Assembly: GCA_002393195.1 (NCBI GenBank)
Contig: DGIK01000027.1
Location: forward strand, 19,544 to 56,264
Direction of reading: 5' to 3'
DNA: 36,721 nucleotides
Source: Bacteroidales bacterium UBA3824
GTDB taxonomy: Bacteria; Bacteroidota; Bacteroidia; Bacteroidales; UBA3824
In this document: one piece after another, positions 23,705 to 32,146 of the stretch
How positions within the stretch are numbered: position 1 is the first letter of the stretch
Layout of the letters: each line of letters starts with the position of its first letter
Program-made: the position numbers and the translations under genes
The notes under the pieces: generated by a model
What the model saw: only the letters and a program-made list of their open reading frames with translations
What the model was told of the DNA's origin: nothing
The model's database searches: none

Positions 23705-24712
23705 TTATCTTATCTTGTCGATTAGCAGTTTTATCTCGAATCCGACTGGCGCGCCGTTGTGCAGGATGTTGTAAACTGCGTTGCATATCGGGAGTTCGAT
23801 GTTGTATTTTTCGTTGATTTGGTGGATGCACTTGCTGCCGTAGAATCCTTCCGCCACCATTTTCATCTCGAGCAGTGCGCTCTGCAACGAGTATCCTTGT
23901 CCGAGCATAACGCCGAGGGTGCGGTTGCGGCTGAATTTGGAGTATGCCGTCACCAGAAGGTCGCCCAAGTACGCCGACGATTTGATGTCGCGGGTGATTG
24001 GGTGTACGGTATCTACGAATCGTTTCATCTCGCGGATTGCGTTTGACATCAATACAGCGAGGAAATTGTCGCCATATCCCAAGCCCGAGCAGATGCCGGC
24101 GGCGATGGCAAACACGTTTTTCAATACTGCGGCGTATTCGGTGCCGTAGATGTCGTCGGTGATTGATGTCTTCAGATACTTACATTCGAGGCAGTTGGCG
24201 ATTTCTTCGGCGGTGTTGAGGTTTTTGGAGGCTATCGTAAGGTACGACAGCCTTTGCAACGCCACTTCCTCCGCGTGGCACGGGCCGGCGAGGACGCAGA
24301 AGTTTTTTTCCAGATCTACATTGTAAGTATCGTGGAAGTAATCCGCCATGATGGTATTTTTGTCGGGTATCATGCCCTTGATGGCTGATACTACGACGTG
24401 GTTTTCCAATGTGCCGTCAAATTGGCTCATCGTGCTCTCGATGAACGCCGACGGTACGGCAAAAATCAATGTGTCCGATTTCTTGATGACATCGTTCAAG
24501 TCGTTGTAAAACTCTATCTTGTCGGTGTCAAGAATCAGAGAGTTGAGGTATTTAGGGTTTTGGCCGTGCTTGATGGCATAGTCGATGTGCTCCTTTTTGC
24601 GGAGGTACCAATTGACCTTGTTGCCTTCCTTGACGTTGTTGGTGAGCAGGCTTATGATCGCCGTCGCCCAACTTCCGCCGCCTATTACGGCTATTCTATG
24701 CTGTCCAAACAT
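23705..24712 (-). CDS. gpsA: Glycerol-3-phosphate dehydrogenase [NAD(P)+]
   Basis: A 335-residue cytosolic enzyme that reduces dihydroxyacetone phosphate to sn-glycerol-3-phosphate, the backbone of phospholipids. The Rossmann motif IAVIGGGSWATA (7-18), VSAIKGM, VLAGPCHAEE and the catalytic lysine in AAVLKNVFAIAAG all match GpsA, as do length and the C-terminal GQGYSLQSAL-type segment. It lies 76 bases before the acyltransferase in the same direction with a promoter between, so the two consecutive pathway steps are neighbours but can be transcribed separately. Confidence 0.95.
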   Translation of the reverse strand: MFGQHRIAVIGGGSWATAIISLLTNNVKEGNKVNWYLRKKEHIDYAIKHGQNPKYLNSLILDTDKIEFYNDLNDVIKKSDTLIFAVPSAFIESTMSQFDGTLENHVVVSAIKGMIPDKNTIMADYFHDTYNVDLEKNFCVLAGPCHAEEVALQRLSYLTIASKNLNTAEEIANCLECKYLKTSITDDIYGTEYAAVLKNVFAIAAGICSGLGYGDNFLAVLMSNAIREMKRFVDTVHPITRDIKSSAYLGDLLVTAYSKFSRNRTLGVMLGQGYSLQSALLEMKMVAEGFYGSKCIHQINEKYNIELPICNAVYNILHNGAPVGFEIKLLIDKIR

Positions 24713-24745
24713 TGTTGTGTAAAATCTTGTTTATATACTTTTGCG

Positions 24746-24753
24746 CAAAGTTA
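24746..24753 (-). promoter_or_regulatory. Promoter box of gpsA
   Basis: TAACTTTG followed by CG on the minus strand, with TTTG about 20 nt upstream overlapping the end of the ispH region. The ATG at 24712 follows after 33 nt. Confidence 0.7.
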
Positions 24754-24779
24754 ATAAACTTTTCTATTATGGACAAAAT

Positions 24780-25652
24780 TTATTTTTTTTCTGACAATAA
24801 TGCCGCCTTTTCTGCCACTTGTTGCAAGAGCCATTTGGGCGTGGAGGTTGCGCCGGTGATGCCTATGATGTCTGCTCCGATGAGCATTTGCTCGCTGAGG
24901 TCGTTGACGCTTGTTATATAATGTGTGCGCGGGTTGGCGGTGCGGCAGGTGTTGTAGAGGTATTTGCCGTTGCTGCTGTTGGCGCCCGCCACAAATAATA
25001 TGGTGTCGTGGCTCGTGGCGTAGTCGGAAAGTTTTTGCTCGCGGTGCGCCACCGATTTGCACACCGTGTCGTATTTTTGGAACGACAGATGTGGCGATGT
25101 CGCGTGCAACTGTTGGCTTATCTTGTCGGCTATCTCGTTGTATTTGTGATGGTTCATCGTGGTCTGCGAATAGAGCATAATGTCTTTGTGGAAGTCTATG
25201 GCGGAGATTTGGCTCTCGTCGGAGATTACAATCGCCTTGCCGTTCACCTGCCCTACAAGCCCTACGACTTCGGCGTGGTCTTTTTTGCCGTAGATTACTG
25301 TCTGTGCGTCGGTGTGCGCCTGCGCGTTGGCTTGGATGAGGCGGTGCAGCCTCAATACTATCGGGCAGGTGGCGTCGATGATGTGGATGTTGTTTTGGAT
25401 GGCGATTTGGTATGTGGACGGCGGCTCGCCGTGCGCCCTGAGGAGTACGGTGGTGTCGTGCATTGTGGCAAATTCGTCGTATGTAATGGTCTGCATACCT
25501 TTTTTTTCGAGCCGAGAAGTCTCCTCGTGGTTGTGCACCATTTCGCCGAGGCAGAGCAGCCGCCCGTTTGTTGCAATCTCCGCCTCCGCCTTGTCGATGG
25601 CATTGGTAACGCCAAAACAAAACCCGGCGTTAGGGTCGATGTCTATTTGCAT
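24780..25652 (-). CDS. ispH: 4-hydroxy-3-methylbut-2-enyl diphosphate reductase
   Basis: A 290-residue iron-sulfur enzyme for the last step of the MEP isoprenoid pathway, giving IPP and DMAPP. The three cluster cysteines are in GFCFGV (C12), DATCP (C96) and DTVCKS (C198). The substrate histidines and QTT motif (LGEMVHN, RAHGEPP, YSQTTMN) are also present. The frame from 25620 on the other phase is spurious. It begins 16 bases after cmk ends, a pairing that fits an operon. Confidence 0.95.
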   Translation of the reverse strand: MQIDIDPNAGFCFGVTNAIDKAEAEIATNGRLLCLGEMVHNHEETSRLEKKGMQTITYDEFATMHDTTVLLRAHGEPPSTYQIAIQNNIHIIDATCPIVLRLHRLIQANAQAHTDAQTVIYGKKDHAEVVGLVGQVNGKAIVISDESQISAIDFHKDIMLYSQTTMNHHKYNEIADKISQQLHATSPHLSFQKYDTVCKSVAHREQKLSDYATSHDTILFVAGANSSNGKYLYNTCRTANPRTHYITSVNDLSEQMLIGADIIGITGATSTPKWLLQQVAEKAALLSEKK

Positions 25653-25668
25653 ATTGCTAAAAGCATTA

Positions 25669-26346
25669 CTAAATTCCTAATTCTTGCATCGTCCTATTCA
25701 CAAAATTTTTAGCCACTTCAAATTGTTCCTCCCTCGTCATAAACGAATTGTCGAGCAGGATCGCGTCGTCGGCTTTGCGGAGCGGGGATTCTTCGCGTGT
25801 GGTGTCGAGGAGGTCGCGCTCGCGGAGGTTGTCGAGCACTTCGTCAAATGTTACCTGTTCGCCTTTGGCAGTGAGTTCGTCGTAGCGGCGTTTGGCGCGC
25901 ACCTCGTCGTCGGCGGTAACGAAAATTTTGAGTTCAGCGTCGGGGAAAACCACCGTGCCGATGTCCCTGCCGTCCATTACAACAGATTCGTTTTGAGCCA
26001 TTTGGCGTTGGAGGTCCACCATCGCCTCGCGGACAAATTTGAGGGCGGCAATCTTGCTGACGTTGTTGGAAACTTCGAGTGTGCGGATTTCACGTTCCAC
26101 GTCTTCGCAGTTGAGCGCGGCGTGTCCGTCTTTGAGGAACGTTACGGAAATGTCGCCAATCTTCTCTTGCAGCCTATTTACATCAGGTGAGCCGTCGGGA
26201 TTAATCATCGAATTGCGCATTGCAAACAATGCTATCGTGCGGTACATCGCGCCGGTGTCGATGTATGTGAAACCAAAATGTTTGGCAATCTGCTTTGCCA
26301 ATGTGCTTTTGCCACAAGAAGAGTGGCCGTCAATTGCTATTTTCAT
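25669..26346 (-). CDS. cmk: Cytidylate kinase
   Basis: A 225-residue kinase that phosphorylates CMP and dCMP. The P-loop is IDGHSSCGKSTLA (K13), followed by FTYIDTGAMYR for the nucleotide site; MDGRDIGTVVFP and the lid RERDLLDTTREESPL complete the family signature. Normal length. It heads cmk-ispH. Upstream are six copies of a 9-bp repeat and then the end of the MORN-protein gene; no clear promoter box is seen in that gap, so transcription may come from the MORN gene or from within it. Confidence 0.95.
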   Translation of the reverse strand: MKIAIDGHSSCGKSTLAKQIAKHFGFTYIDTGAMYRTIALFAMRNSMINPDGSPDVNRLQEKIGDISVTFLKDGHAALNCEDVEREIRTLEVSNNVSKIAALKFVREAMVDLQRQMAQNESVVMDGRDIGTVVFPDAELKIFVTADDEVRAKRRYDELTAKGEQVTFDEVLDNLRERDLLDTTREESPLRKADDAILLDNSFMTREEQFEVAKNFVNRTMQELGI

Positions 26347-26350
26347 TTTT

Positions 26351-26404
26351 CAATTATTTCGATTATTTCAATTACTTCAATCACTTCAATTACTTCAATT
26401 ACTT
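26351..26404. repeat. 9-bp tandem repeat (six copies)
   Basis: Six adjacent units of the CAATTACTT type: CAATTATTT, CGATTATTT, CAATTACTT, CAATCACTT, CAATTACTT, CAATTACTT. They fill the whole gap between the stop of the MORN-protein gene (26405) and the bases just before the cmk start (26346). Copy number could vary by slippage and alter cmk spacing. Confidence 0.9.
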
Positions 26405-28198
26405 CTAATAGCCTCCATACGGGTTGCTCTGTCCTCCATAGGGGTTGTTTTGTGCGCCGCCGGGCTGTTTGAGGACTTGAGTGAGTTTGCCGTTGGAATA
26501 TACAGCCTCGTATGTGGTCTTGCCGTAACGGTCAAATTTCATATATTTGCCGTCGAGTGCGCCGTTTTTGTTGAAACTTTTTTGCACTTGCGGCGTTCCA
26601 TTTGGGTAATATTCTGTCCAAGTGCCGGTTGGACGTCCAAGGTTGTAATTTTCGCGGCGGATTATCTTGCTGTCTGCCTGACGGTAGATCCATTCGCCGT
26701 TTTTCTTGTCCATTACATACTGACCGTCAACGACAGCAACGCCGGTCTCGTTGAATTGCGTGTATTTGCCGTTGTATGCGCCTTCCTTGAAGGTGATTAT
26801 CATCGTCTTCATACCAGTCTCGTCGTAATATATGACGGGGCCGTCCTTCAAATTGTTTTTGTAGGATATTTCGTAGCGGAGCACGCCGTTGTCAAACCAT
26901 TCTTTCCATATAGAATCCATCTTGCCATCGTGGAAACAGCCTTCTATTTCGGGTCTGCCGTTTTCGTTGTATCGTTTCCAAAATCCCTCTTCCTTGTCGT
27001 CCCTGAATATGCCGGTGTAGTAGATTTTGCCGTTTTCGTAATATACGGTGTACAGTCCGTTGCGCATACCGTATTTATAGTTGCCCTTCTTCCAGACATC
27101 GCCGGTGTCGAAATACCACGTCCAAAGTCCCGTCATCTTGCCGTCCAAGTATTCGCCCTCGTTGCCTATCTTGTTGTCTGCCTGATAGTATATCCAATGG
27201 CCGTTTTGGATGTCGTTTTTGAAATAGCCTTCGATGTGTTTGAGGTGTTTTTTGCCGGTGGTGTCGGTGGTGTACCAAATGGCGTGTCCGTCCTTCTTGC
27301 CGAGGCGGTAAGTGATTTCGCTTTCGAGGCGGCCGTCCGGGAAGAAATTTTGGTGTACGCCGTCGCGGAAACCGTTGCGGTAGTTGCCTTGACTCATAAG
27401 TTTGCCGTCCTCGCTGTACGTGGTCCAATTGCCGTCGCGCTCCGAATTGCACATAAAACCGTGGGTCTTGATTTGTCCGTTTTCGTACCAATGCGTGTAT
27501 TCGCCGTCCTCCACGTTTTCCACGCTACGTTTTGCGCCGCTCTGGTAATACGTGAATATTTGTCCCGTAGGCTCGCCCGCCTTGTAGGTCATCAGGGACG
27601 CGGTTTTCCCGTTTTGGTAATATGTGGTCCAGGTGGAATCCTTCAAACCATCGCGGTAATTGCCCTGCTCCTGTACGTTTTTTTCGTCGGAGTAGTACGC
27701 CTTATAGTTTCCGTTGCCGTCCTTGACCATCTGCGTGCCGGAATTGTCGAAGGCGTCTTGCATTAAGCATTGTCCGTCGTTGCAGTTTTCGACGGTGATT
27801 AGGTGTCCTACGATGTTGTAATATTTCCAGAGCGAATCCTTCTTGTTGTTGTCGTAATAACCTTCCGCCTTCAATGTGCCGTCCTCGTAATACTCTTTGT
27901 ATGCGCCTGTTGTGCGGTTGTTGATGACGTGCCCCTCGTTCATAAGGTTGCCATTTTCGTAATAGAACGCCACGCGGCCGTTCACTACGCCCATATAGAA
28001 GTCGGTTTCCTTGTATTTGTGTCCGTTGCGGTAATAATAGGTCCAACGTCCGTTTTCTGCGCCGTCCAGCATATCGCCCTCCGACTTCTTGACGGTCTCG
28101 TTTTTGTCATAATAGGTAACGGTGTGCTCGTCCTGCGCCCAACCTATTGACGGCAAGGCGATTGCAGCGGCGAGTATTATGGATTGCAATGTTTTCAT
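26405..28198 (-). CDS. Exported MORN-repeat protein (YwqK-like)
   Basis: A 597-residue protein with signal peptide (MKTLQSIILAAAIALPSIGW, cleavage after AQ) and about 22 consecutive repeats of 20-25 residues of the type G-x-W-x-x-Y-Y-x-N-G-x-x-x-x-x-G, i.e. MORN_2/YwqK repeats, which form an extended beta structure. It ends in a glycine/asparagine/tyrosine-rich tail (PYGGQSNPYGGY). The YwqK family label mentions antitoxin, but nothing here supports a toxin partner; an envelope scaffold or ligand-binding surface is more likely. The start at 28198 is chosen because the longer frame begins inside the promoter box. Confidence 0.85.
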   Translation of the reverse strand: MKTLQSIILAAAIALPSIGWAQDEHTVTYYDKNETVKKSEGDMLDGAENGRWTYYYRNGHKYKETDFYMGVVNGRVAFYYENGNLMNEGHVINNRTTGAYKEYYEDGTLKAEGYYDNNKKDSLWKYYNIVGHLITVENCNDGQCLMQDAFDNSGTQMVKDGNGNYKAYYSDEKNVQEQGNYRDGLKDSTWTTYYQNGKTASLMTYKAGEPTGQIFTYYQSGAKRSVENVEDGEYTHWYENGQIKTHGFMCNSERDGNWTTYSEDGKLMSQGNYRNGFRDGVHQNFFPDGRLESEITYRLGKKDGHAIWYTTDTTGKKHLKHIEGYFKNDIQNGHWIYYQADNKIGNEGEYLDGKMTGLWTWYFDTGDVWKKGNYKYGMRNGLYTVYYENGKIYYTGIFRDDKEEGFWKRYNENGRPEIEGCFHDGKMDSIWKEWFDNGVLRYEISYKNNLKDGPVIYYDETGMKTMIITFKEGAYNGKYTQFNETGVAVVDGQYVMDKKNGEWIYRQADSKIIRRENYNLGRPTGTWTEYYPNGTPQVQKSFNKNGALDGKYMKFDRYGKTTYEAVYSNGKLTQVLKQPGGAQNNPYGGQSNPYGGY

Positions 28199-28222
28199 GG
28201 TGTCATGTATTTTTGTACGCTG

Positions 28223-28230
28223 CAAAGTTA
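28223..28230 (-). promoter_or_regulatory. Promoter box of the MORN-repeat gene
   Basis: TAACTTTG followed by CAGCG on the minus strand, 24 nt before the ATG at 28198. The 150 bases beyond (28231-28381), towards the divergent GTPase island, are AT-rich with a G7 run and show no gene. Confidence 0.75.
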
Positions 28231-28381
28231 AAGAAAATTTTTTATATTGGATGTTTTTTTCGATAATTGAGAGGATTTAAGGGGGGGAAGTTTTCCTATA
28301 CGTTGATGTGTGATTTTTCATTCCTGTTAATTATTGACAGTCAGGTTTATAAAAAATAATAAAAAAATTTTCAATAAAATA

Positions 28382-28413
28382 TTTGGAAATAAAAAAATCC
28401 TAATTTAAATTTA
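28382..28413 (+). promoter_or_regulatory. Promoter of leader RNA B and the GTPase operon
   Basis: TTTG (28382-28385), a 20-nt gap and TAAATTTA (28406-28413) followed by CGGCGT. The TTAAATTTACGGCGT core is identical to the copies at 4702-4716 and 5389-5403. The predicted start is near 28420. Confidence 0.75.
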
Positions 28414-28419
28414 CGGCGT

Positions 28420-28654
28420 GATTGAGGGATGAAACAAACACCCTCAGCCGAGAATAATTAATAGAATTATTCGGAAGTTGTGCTGAACTCTCTTTTGCAA
28501 CAGAACGTAGGAAATTCTAAAAGAAACGAGAGGTCAGCACGGCAACCGGCTCAATATATTGGGCGTGGTGTGCGTGTATTATGTCTTCGTTTCTTGGGTT
28601 TCCTACGACCTTGTGCAAAGAGATGTAATACAAGGCAATTACCGCGCTTTTTTT
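28420..28654 (+). ncRNA. Candidate structured leader RNA B upstream of the GTPase operon
   Basis: Three hairpins follow the promoter. TGAGGG/CCCTCA is at 28423-28446, and CCG plus AATAATT with AATTATT plus CGG at 28448-28474. The third pairs GTGCTGA 28480-28486 with TCAGCAC 28534-28540, plus CTCTC 28488-28492 with GAGAG 28528-28532. Its loop and 3' side contain CGTAGGAAA (28506-28514) and AAGAAACGA (28521-28529), complementary to TTTCCTACG (28599-28607) and TCGTTTCTT (28587-28595): two 9-bp helices forming a pseudoknot. A hairpin (28609-28635) and a T7 run (28648-28654) may end a short form of the RNA. Plan and promoter match leader A. No known family recognised. Confidence 0.6.
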
Positions 28655-28718
28655 ATTTCCCTTCCTTATAGTTTTAGATGTTGTTCGAGAATAATTACTA
28701 ACTTAAATCATTCACAAC

Positions 28719-30959
28719 ATGTCAGATTTGCAGACAAAGATTGAGAAGATTTTGTCGAAAAGAGGACAGATGGGCGAGGAGATTTTATCTCAGTTCAAGC
28801 GCATTACGGCTCTAATTGACAACATCGAGAGTATCAAGCAACAAATCGTCAAAGGGCAAATAAAAAGTTGCGAGAGGTTCGTTGCTGACTTGGATCAAGT
28901 GAAGGAGAAATTGGAAGAGGCGAGCAGCAATTTCAATTTTCTCAAACAGCGTATTAAGCGCACAGATGCGGTTTACATCGGTCTCGCAGGTGAGTCAAGG
29001 GCGGGCAAAAGTACATTCATTCAGGCTCTTACAGGATTGCCCGACGCTTTGATTCCGAGTGCGGATGATGACAACCGTAAGCCGACGACTGCCGTTCACT
29101 CAGAGATTCACAATTCCGCTGAAAAGGAGGCAAGGATTTACTTCCTTTCTAAACTTGAATTTGAGCAGAAAATCAAAGAAATGCTTGCCCAATTCGGTTT
29201 GGAAGATTACAGCGAACTTGACAAGTTTGAGCATCTTAATCTCTCGAACATCGAAAAAAAGAATCAAACCTGGGAAAAACTGCAAAACATCCAAGAGGCT
29301 ATCCCATCGTTCAAGGAATATTTGCTCAATCCGACCGAACCTGTCATACTGAAAGAGAATCAGTTTGCAGAGGGCAAATACTATTTCACCTACATGTATG
29401 ATGATGCAAAACATCGCTTTTTCCCGGCGGTAAAAGAAGCAAAAATCTATGCCCCGTTTAGTGGTGTTGCGAATGATGTTCGGGTTGTGCTTTTGGATTT
29501 GCCTGGTTTTAACGAGGCTGCAAAAGTTACTTCTTCAACGATGGACAAGTTGAAAACGGTTGACTTCGTTTTGTATGTAGAGAATACGTCTTCGAGTCAG
29601 GCACATTTTCAAGAGGCGTTTTACGACTATTACAGGAAGTTGCAAGACAACATCTTGTTGAAGGACACCTTTGAGTATTATATGACTTTCTTGCTCAACC
29701 GCTATGAACACGAGAGTGGCGTAAACGAAGCATGTGCTCAGATGTCTGCCGACTTGAACAGAACTACCCCGCATGATGTTTTGGCGTGTGCTTTGAAAGA
29801 TGTCGCAAAGAACCTCAACAAAGAAGATGTAAAAGACATTTTCGGCAAGTTGGCGGACACCCTTGGCGACACCCTCTCTAAGATGGATGGCGAACTATAT
29901 GACCTTTTCAAAAAGGCTGTAACATCCGATGGCTTGGCAGAAAAACTTGAAGATATCAAGAATGTCATTGTTCTTCAATCATCCAACAATAGGCAGCCTG
30001 GTATAGATTGGAAGGATGCTGATACATTGCGTAAGACAATGGCATCCAAATACAAGGCTCTGCAGAAAGAAATCTATGACAATATCAGCAAGAGCCAAAC
30101 TGAGTTCAAGGAAATTGTCAAAGAAAAGAAAAGAGTAATCAAAGAATCCGTTGAGAACTCCTTGTTTTATCCTGACATGGAAAGTTGGATGTCCGATGCT
30201 ATTTCAGAAACAGAAGCAAATGGTGCAGATGGTTTCAGGCAAGCAGAATGTCATAGGATATGGGTTGAAATTGTCAGTGGCTACGAAGGTCTGAACGAGT
30301 ATTTTGAAACAAAATTGAACGATTTCAAAATGCGAGTTTTGAACATATTCAAGACCGCTACCAAAAACTTTCTGCCGAATGACGATAATGCCAGTTCAAC
30401 AGATACGCAAAATGAAATTAACGTATTGTTGCAGAAATTAGAGAAATTCGGTTTGATGGAGAATGGAGACCAAACGCGCAAAAACGACATCTACAAGGCG
30501 TTTGAGTTCTTGATCAATTTGCGTCAAGATTTCCGACAGAGCATCTATCCATACTTCTTCAAAGAAGAGGTAGATGAGTATCTCAATCCGAATGCTGCTG
30601 GCAACGAGGGTAAATTGAGAATCGACAAAAACGGTCTTGCAATGTTCCGTCAAGGTAACGGAAGCGTTGAAAGCACCAAGCAGCAGTTGATTAATTTTTC
30701 GATTGCAGCCAATTCGAAGGTGTATGAAACCATCTTGAAGTACAATGACTTTGAATACTATCTTCTGAGTTCGCTCAACACATTCGACGAATGGCTTATC
30801 AGTTCAAGGAAAGACATTACAGATTTCATTGATTTTGTAAGCACTTTCCGTTCTGATTTGTTCCCTGAAAAATATGGAGACGAAAGCGAAAGCAAGAAGT
30901 TGGCTGTTCTGAATACATCAGTGGAAAAAGCCCTAACCATCGTAAAACAATTCAACTAA
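28719..30959 (+). CDS. Dynamin-like large GTPase
   Basis: A 746-residue protein with an N-terminal coiled coil (1-75), a GTPase core and a long helical C-terminal half, as in bacterial dynamin-like proteins. G1 is GESRAGKST (91-99), G2 probably the Thr of KPTTAVHSE, G3 is DLPGF (260-264) and G4 is NRYE (327-330) in place of NKxD. No membrane helix is seen, so membrane contact would be peripheral. It heads a three-gene operon (6 bases to the next gene) behind leader RNA B. Dynamin-like proteins act in membrane remodelling and in some phage-defence systems; a defence role here is inference from the operon layout and island position. Confidence 0.8.
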   Translation: MSDLQTKIEKILSKRGQMGEEILSQFKRITALIDNIESIKQQIVKGQIKSCERFVADLDQVKEKLEEASSNFNFLKQRIKRTDAVYIGLAGESRAGKSTFIQALTGLPDALIPSADDDNRKPTTAVHSEIHNSAEKEARIYFLSKLEFEQKIKEMLAQFGLEDYSELDKFEHLNLSNIEKKNQTWEKLQNIQEAIPSFKEYLLNPTEPVILKENQFAEGKYYFTYMYDDAKHRFFPAVKEAKIYAPFSGVANDVRVVLLDLPGFNEAAKVTSSTMDKLKTVDFVLYVENTSSSQAHFQEAFYDYYRKLQDNILLKDTFEYYMTFLLNRYEHESGVNEACAQMSADLNRTTPHDVLACALKDVAKNLNKEDVKDIFGKLADTLGDTLSKMDGELYDLFKKAVTSDGLAEKLEDIKNVIVLQSSNNRQPGIDWKDADTLRKTMASKYKALQKEIYDNISKSQTEFKEIVKEKKRVIKESVENSLFYPDMESWMSDAISETEANGADGFRQAECHRIWVEIVSGYEGLNEYFETKLNDFKMRVLNIFKTATKNFLPNDDNASSTDTQNEINVLLQKLEKFGLMENGDQTRKNDIYKAFEFLINLRQDFRQSIYPYFFKEEVDEYLNPNAAGNEGKLRIDKNGLAMFRQGNGSVESTKQQLINFSIAANSKVYETILKYNDFEYYLLSSLNTFDEWLISSRKDITDFIDFVSTFRSDLFPEKYGDESESKKLAVLNTSVEKALTIVKQFN

Positions 30960-30965
30960 TAGGAA

Positions 30966-32084
30966 ATGGCAAATAAAATAGAAATCAAATTAGACCCGAT
31001 AAATATCTGTATGATAGCCCCAATGGGCGCGGGCAAGACGTCTATTTTGTCCACATTGATGAAATATTTCGAGGACAATTTCATCAACAAAGCGAAAGGT
31101 TTTAGCATTTCGATTAATGCACAAGACCAAAAATTGTTGGACGACTTCGACACAGAAATCAACACCTACATTAATGCGGGAAGTTTTAATGTAGAAACAG
31201 GCATGCTTTTGAATCCAAGTGACACTTCAAGGAAATTTGAATTTGAGTTGTCTTTGGACAGCAAGGCAGACACCAAAGTATCTCAGAAAATCACGATAAT
31301 GGACTATCCTGGTGGTTGGATTAATGAGACCAAAAAAAACGAGGAGTTCATGGAGCATTTGCTGAACAGCAGAATCCTTTGGCTTCCCGTGGATACGCCT
31401 CTCTTGATGCAGACAGACCCGAATGACGCGCAGGAAAAAGCGTGGTTGCAGCAGAAACTGAGCAAGGATTCCGTTCTGAAACTTGTGAAAGAATGGGCAC
31501 AGTACCGAAATGTTGACTATCAGAAAAATGATGCGCTCTCGTGTGTCAATTTTGTGATGACCAAGTGTGAAACGTATTTCTCACAAGCACCAAACAAAGA
31601 TCTTTCAAAAAAGGTCAAAGTACGTTTTGACGAGCAATACAAGTCAATTGTTCAGGAGATTCACAAGGCAAGTCCTACAACGGAAATCTTCTATTACCCT
31701 GTTGACACGATTGGTTGTGTCAAAATCATTGACAGTGAATGGTGTAATAAAGATGGCAAAGGCGTTCTTGAAACCAAGTATTCAATCATCGAAACCGAGA
31801 GGAAAATCAGAGGATGTTCTCTTTTGTCTAAATCTCTGATAGACTATTCCGTGGCACAGATTAACGGAGAATTGAAAGCCGTTGATGATTCCGCGGACGA
31901 GATTCTGAACGAGAGCAGTTGGATTTACAAGTTGTGGAACAACATCATTGGAAAATCCAAGTTGGCTGCATATCAGAAAGAGGAGATTAAGAAACTCACA
32001 CCATGCATGAAGGCTCTCGGTGAAAAAATGAAAGAACTCAAAGAGAATGACTTGGAATACAACCAATACTTCCAAAGCCTGTAA
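30966..32084 (+). CDS. Second GTPase (TRAFAC-like, conflict-system type)
   Basis: A 372-residue P-loop NTPase. Walker A is APMGAGKTS (18-26), the Walker B/G3 motif is MDYPGGW (D113) and TKCE (199-202) stands where NKxD/TKxD gives guanine specificity. LPVDTPLLMQ after G3 resembles GTPases in the multi-gene NTP-dependent conflict systems described for bacteria. The C-terminal third is helical. It follows the dynamin-like gene after 6 bases and must act with it; one GTPase may control the other. Nucleotide (GTP rather than ATP) is likely but not certain. Named family not assigned. Confidence 0.75.
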   Translation: MANKIEIKLDPINICMIAPMGAGKTSILSTLMKYFEDNFINKAKGFSISINAQDQKLLDDFDTEINTYINAGSFNVETGMLLNPSDTSRKFEFELSLDSKADTKVSQKITIMDYPGGWINETKKNEEFMEHLLNSRILWLPVDTPLLMQTDPNDAQEKAWLQQKLSKDSVLKLVKEWAQYRNVDYQKNDALSCVNFVMTKCETYFSQAPNKDLSKKVKVRFDEQYKSIVQEIHKASPTTEIFYYPVDTIGCVKIIDSEWCNKDGKGVLETKYSIIETERKIRGCSLLSKSLIDYSVAQINGELKAVDDSADEILNESSWIYKLWNNIIGKSKLAAYQKEEIKKLTPCMKALGEKMKELKENDLEYNQYFQSL

Positions 32085-32088
32085 TCTA

Positions 32089-32128
32089 TATGCCGCTGCG
32101 ACATAAACCGCTATGTCGCAACGGCATA
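32089..32128. other. Long hairpin between the second GTPase and the membrane protein gene
   Basis: TATGCCG plus TGCGACATA (32089-32105) pairs with TATGTCGCA plus CGGCATA (32112-32128): 16 bp with one C/A mismatch and a 6-nt loop AACCGC. No T run follows, so it is not a standard terminator. It could set the ratio of the third protein by RNA processing or stabilisation. Confidence 0.75.
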
Positions 32129-32146
32129 TTCTAAAAAATATTCAAC

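Noticed and set aside
24751..25620. 289-residue ORF overlapping ispH in another frame
   Set aside because: Arginine/histidine-rich out-of-phase translation; ispH in the correct frame has all three cluster cysteines.
26405..28198. CRISPR-like or satellite array in the MORN gene
   Set aside because: The repeats are conserved at protein level only; DNA units vary in length and sequence and contain no identical direct repeats with spacers.
28480..28671. 63-residue ORF inside leader B
   Set aside because: It spans the hairpin and pseudoknot arms, lacks a ribosome site and shows no protein-like pattern.
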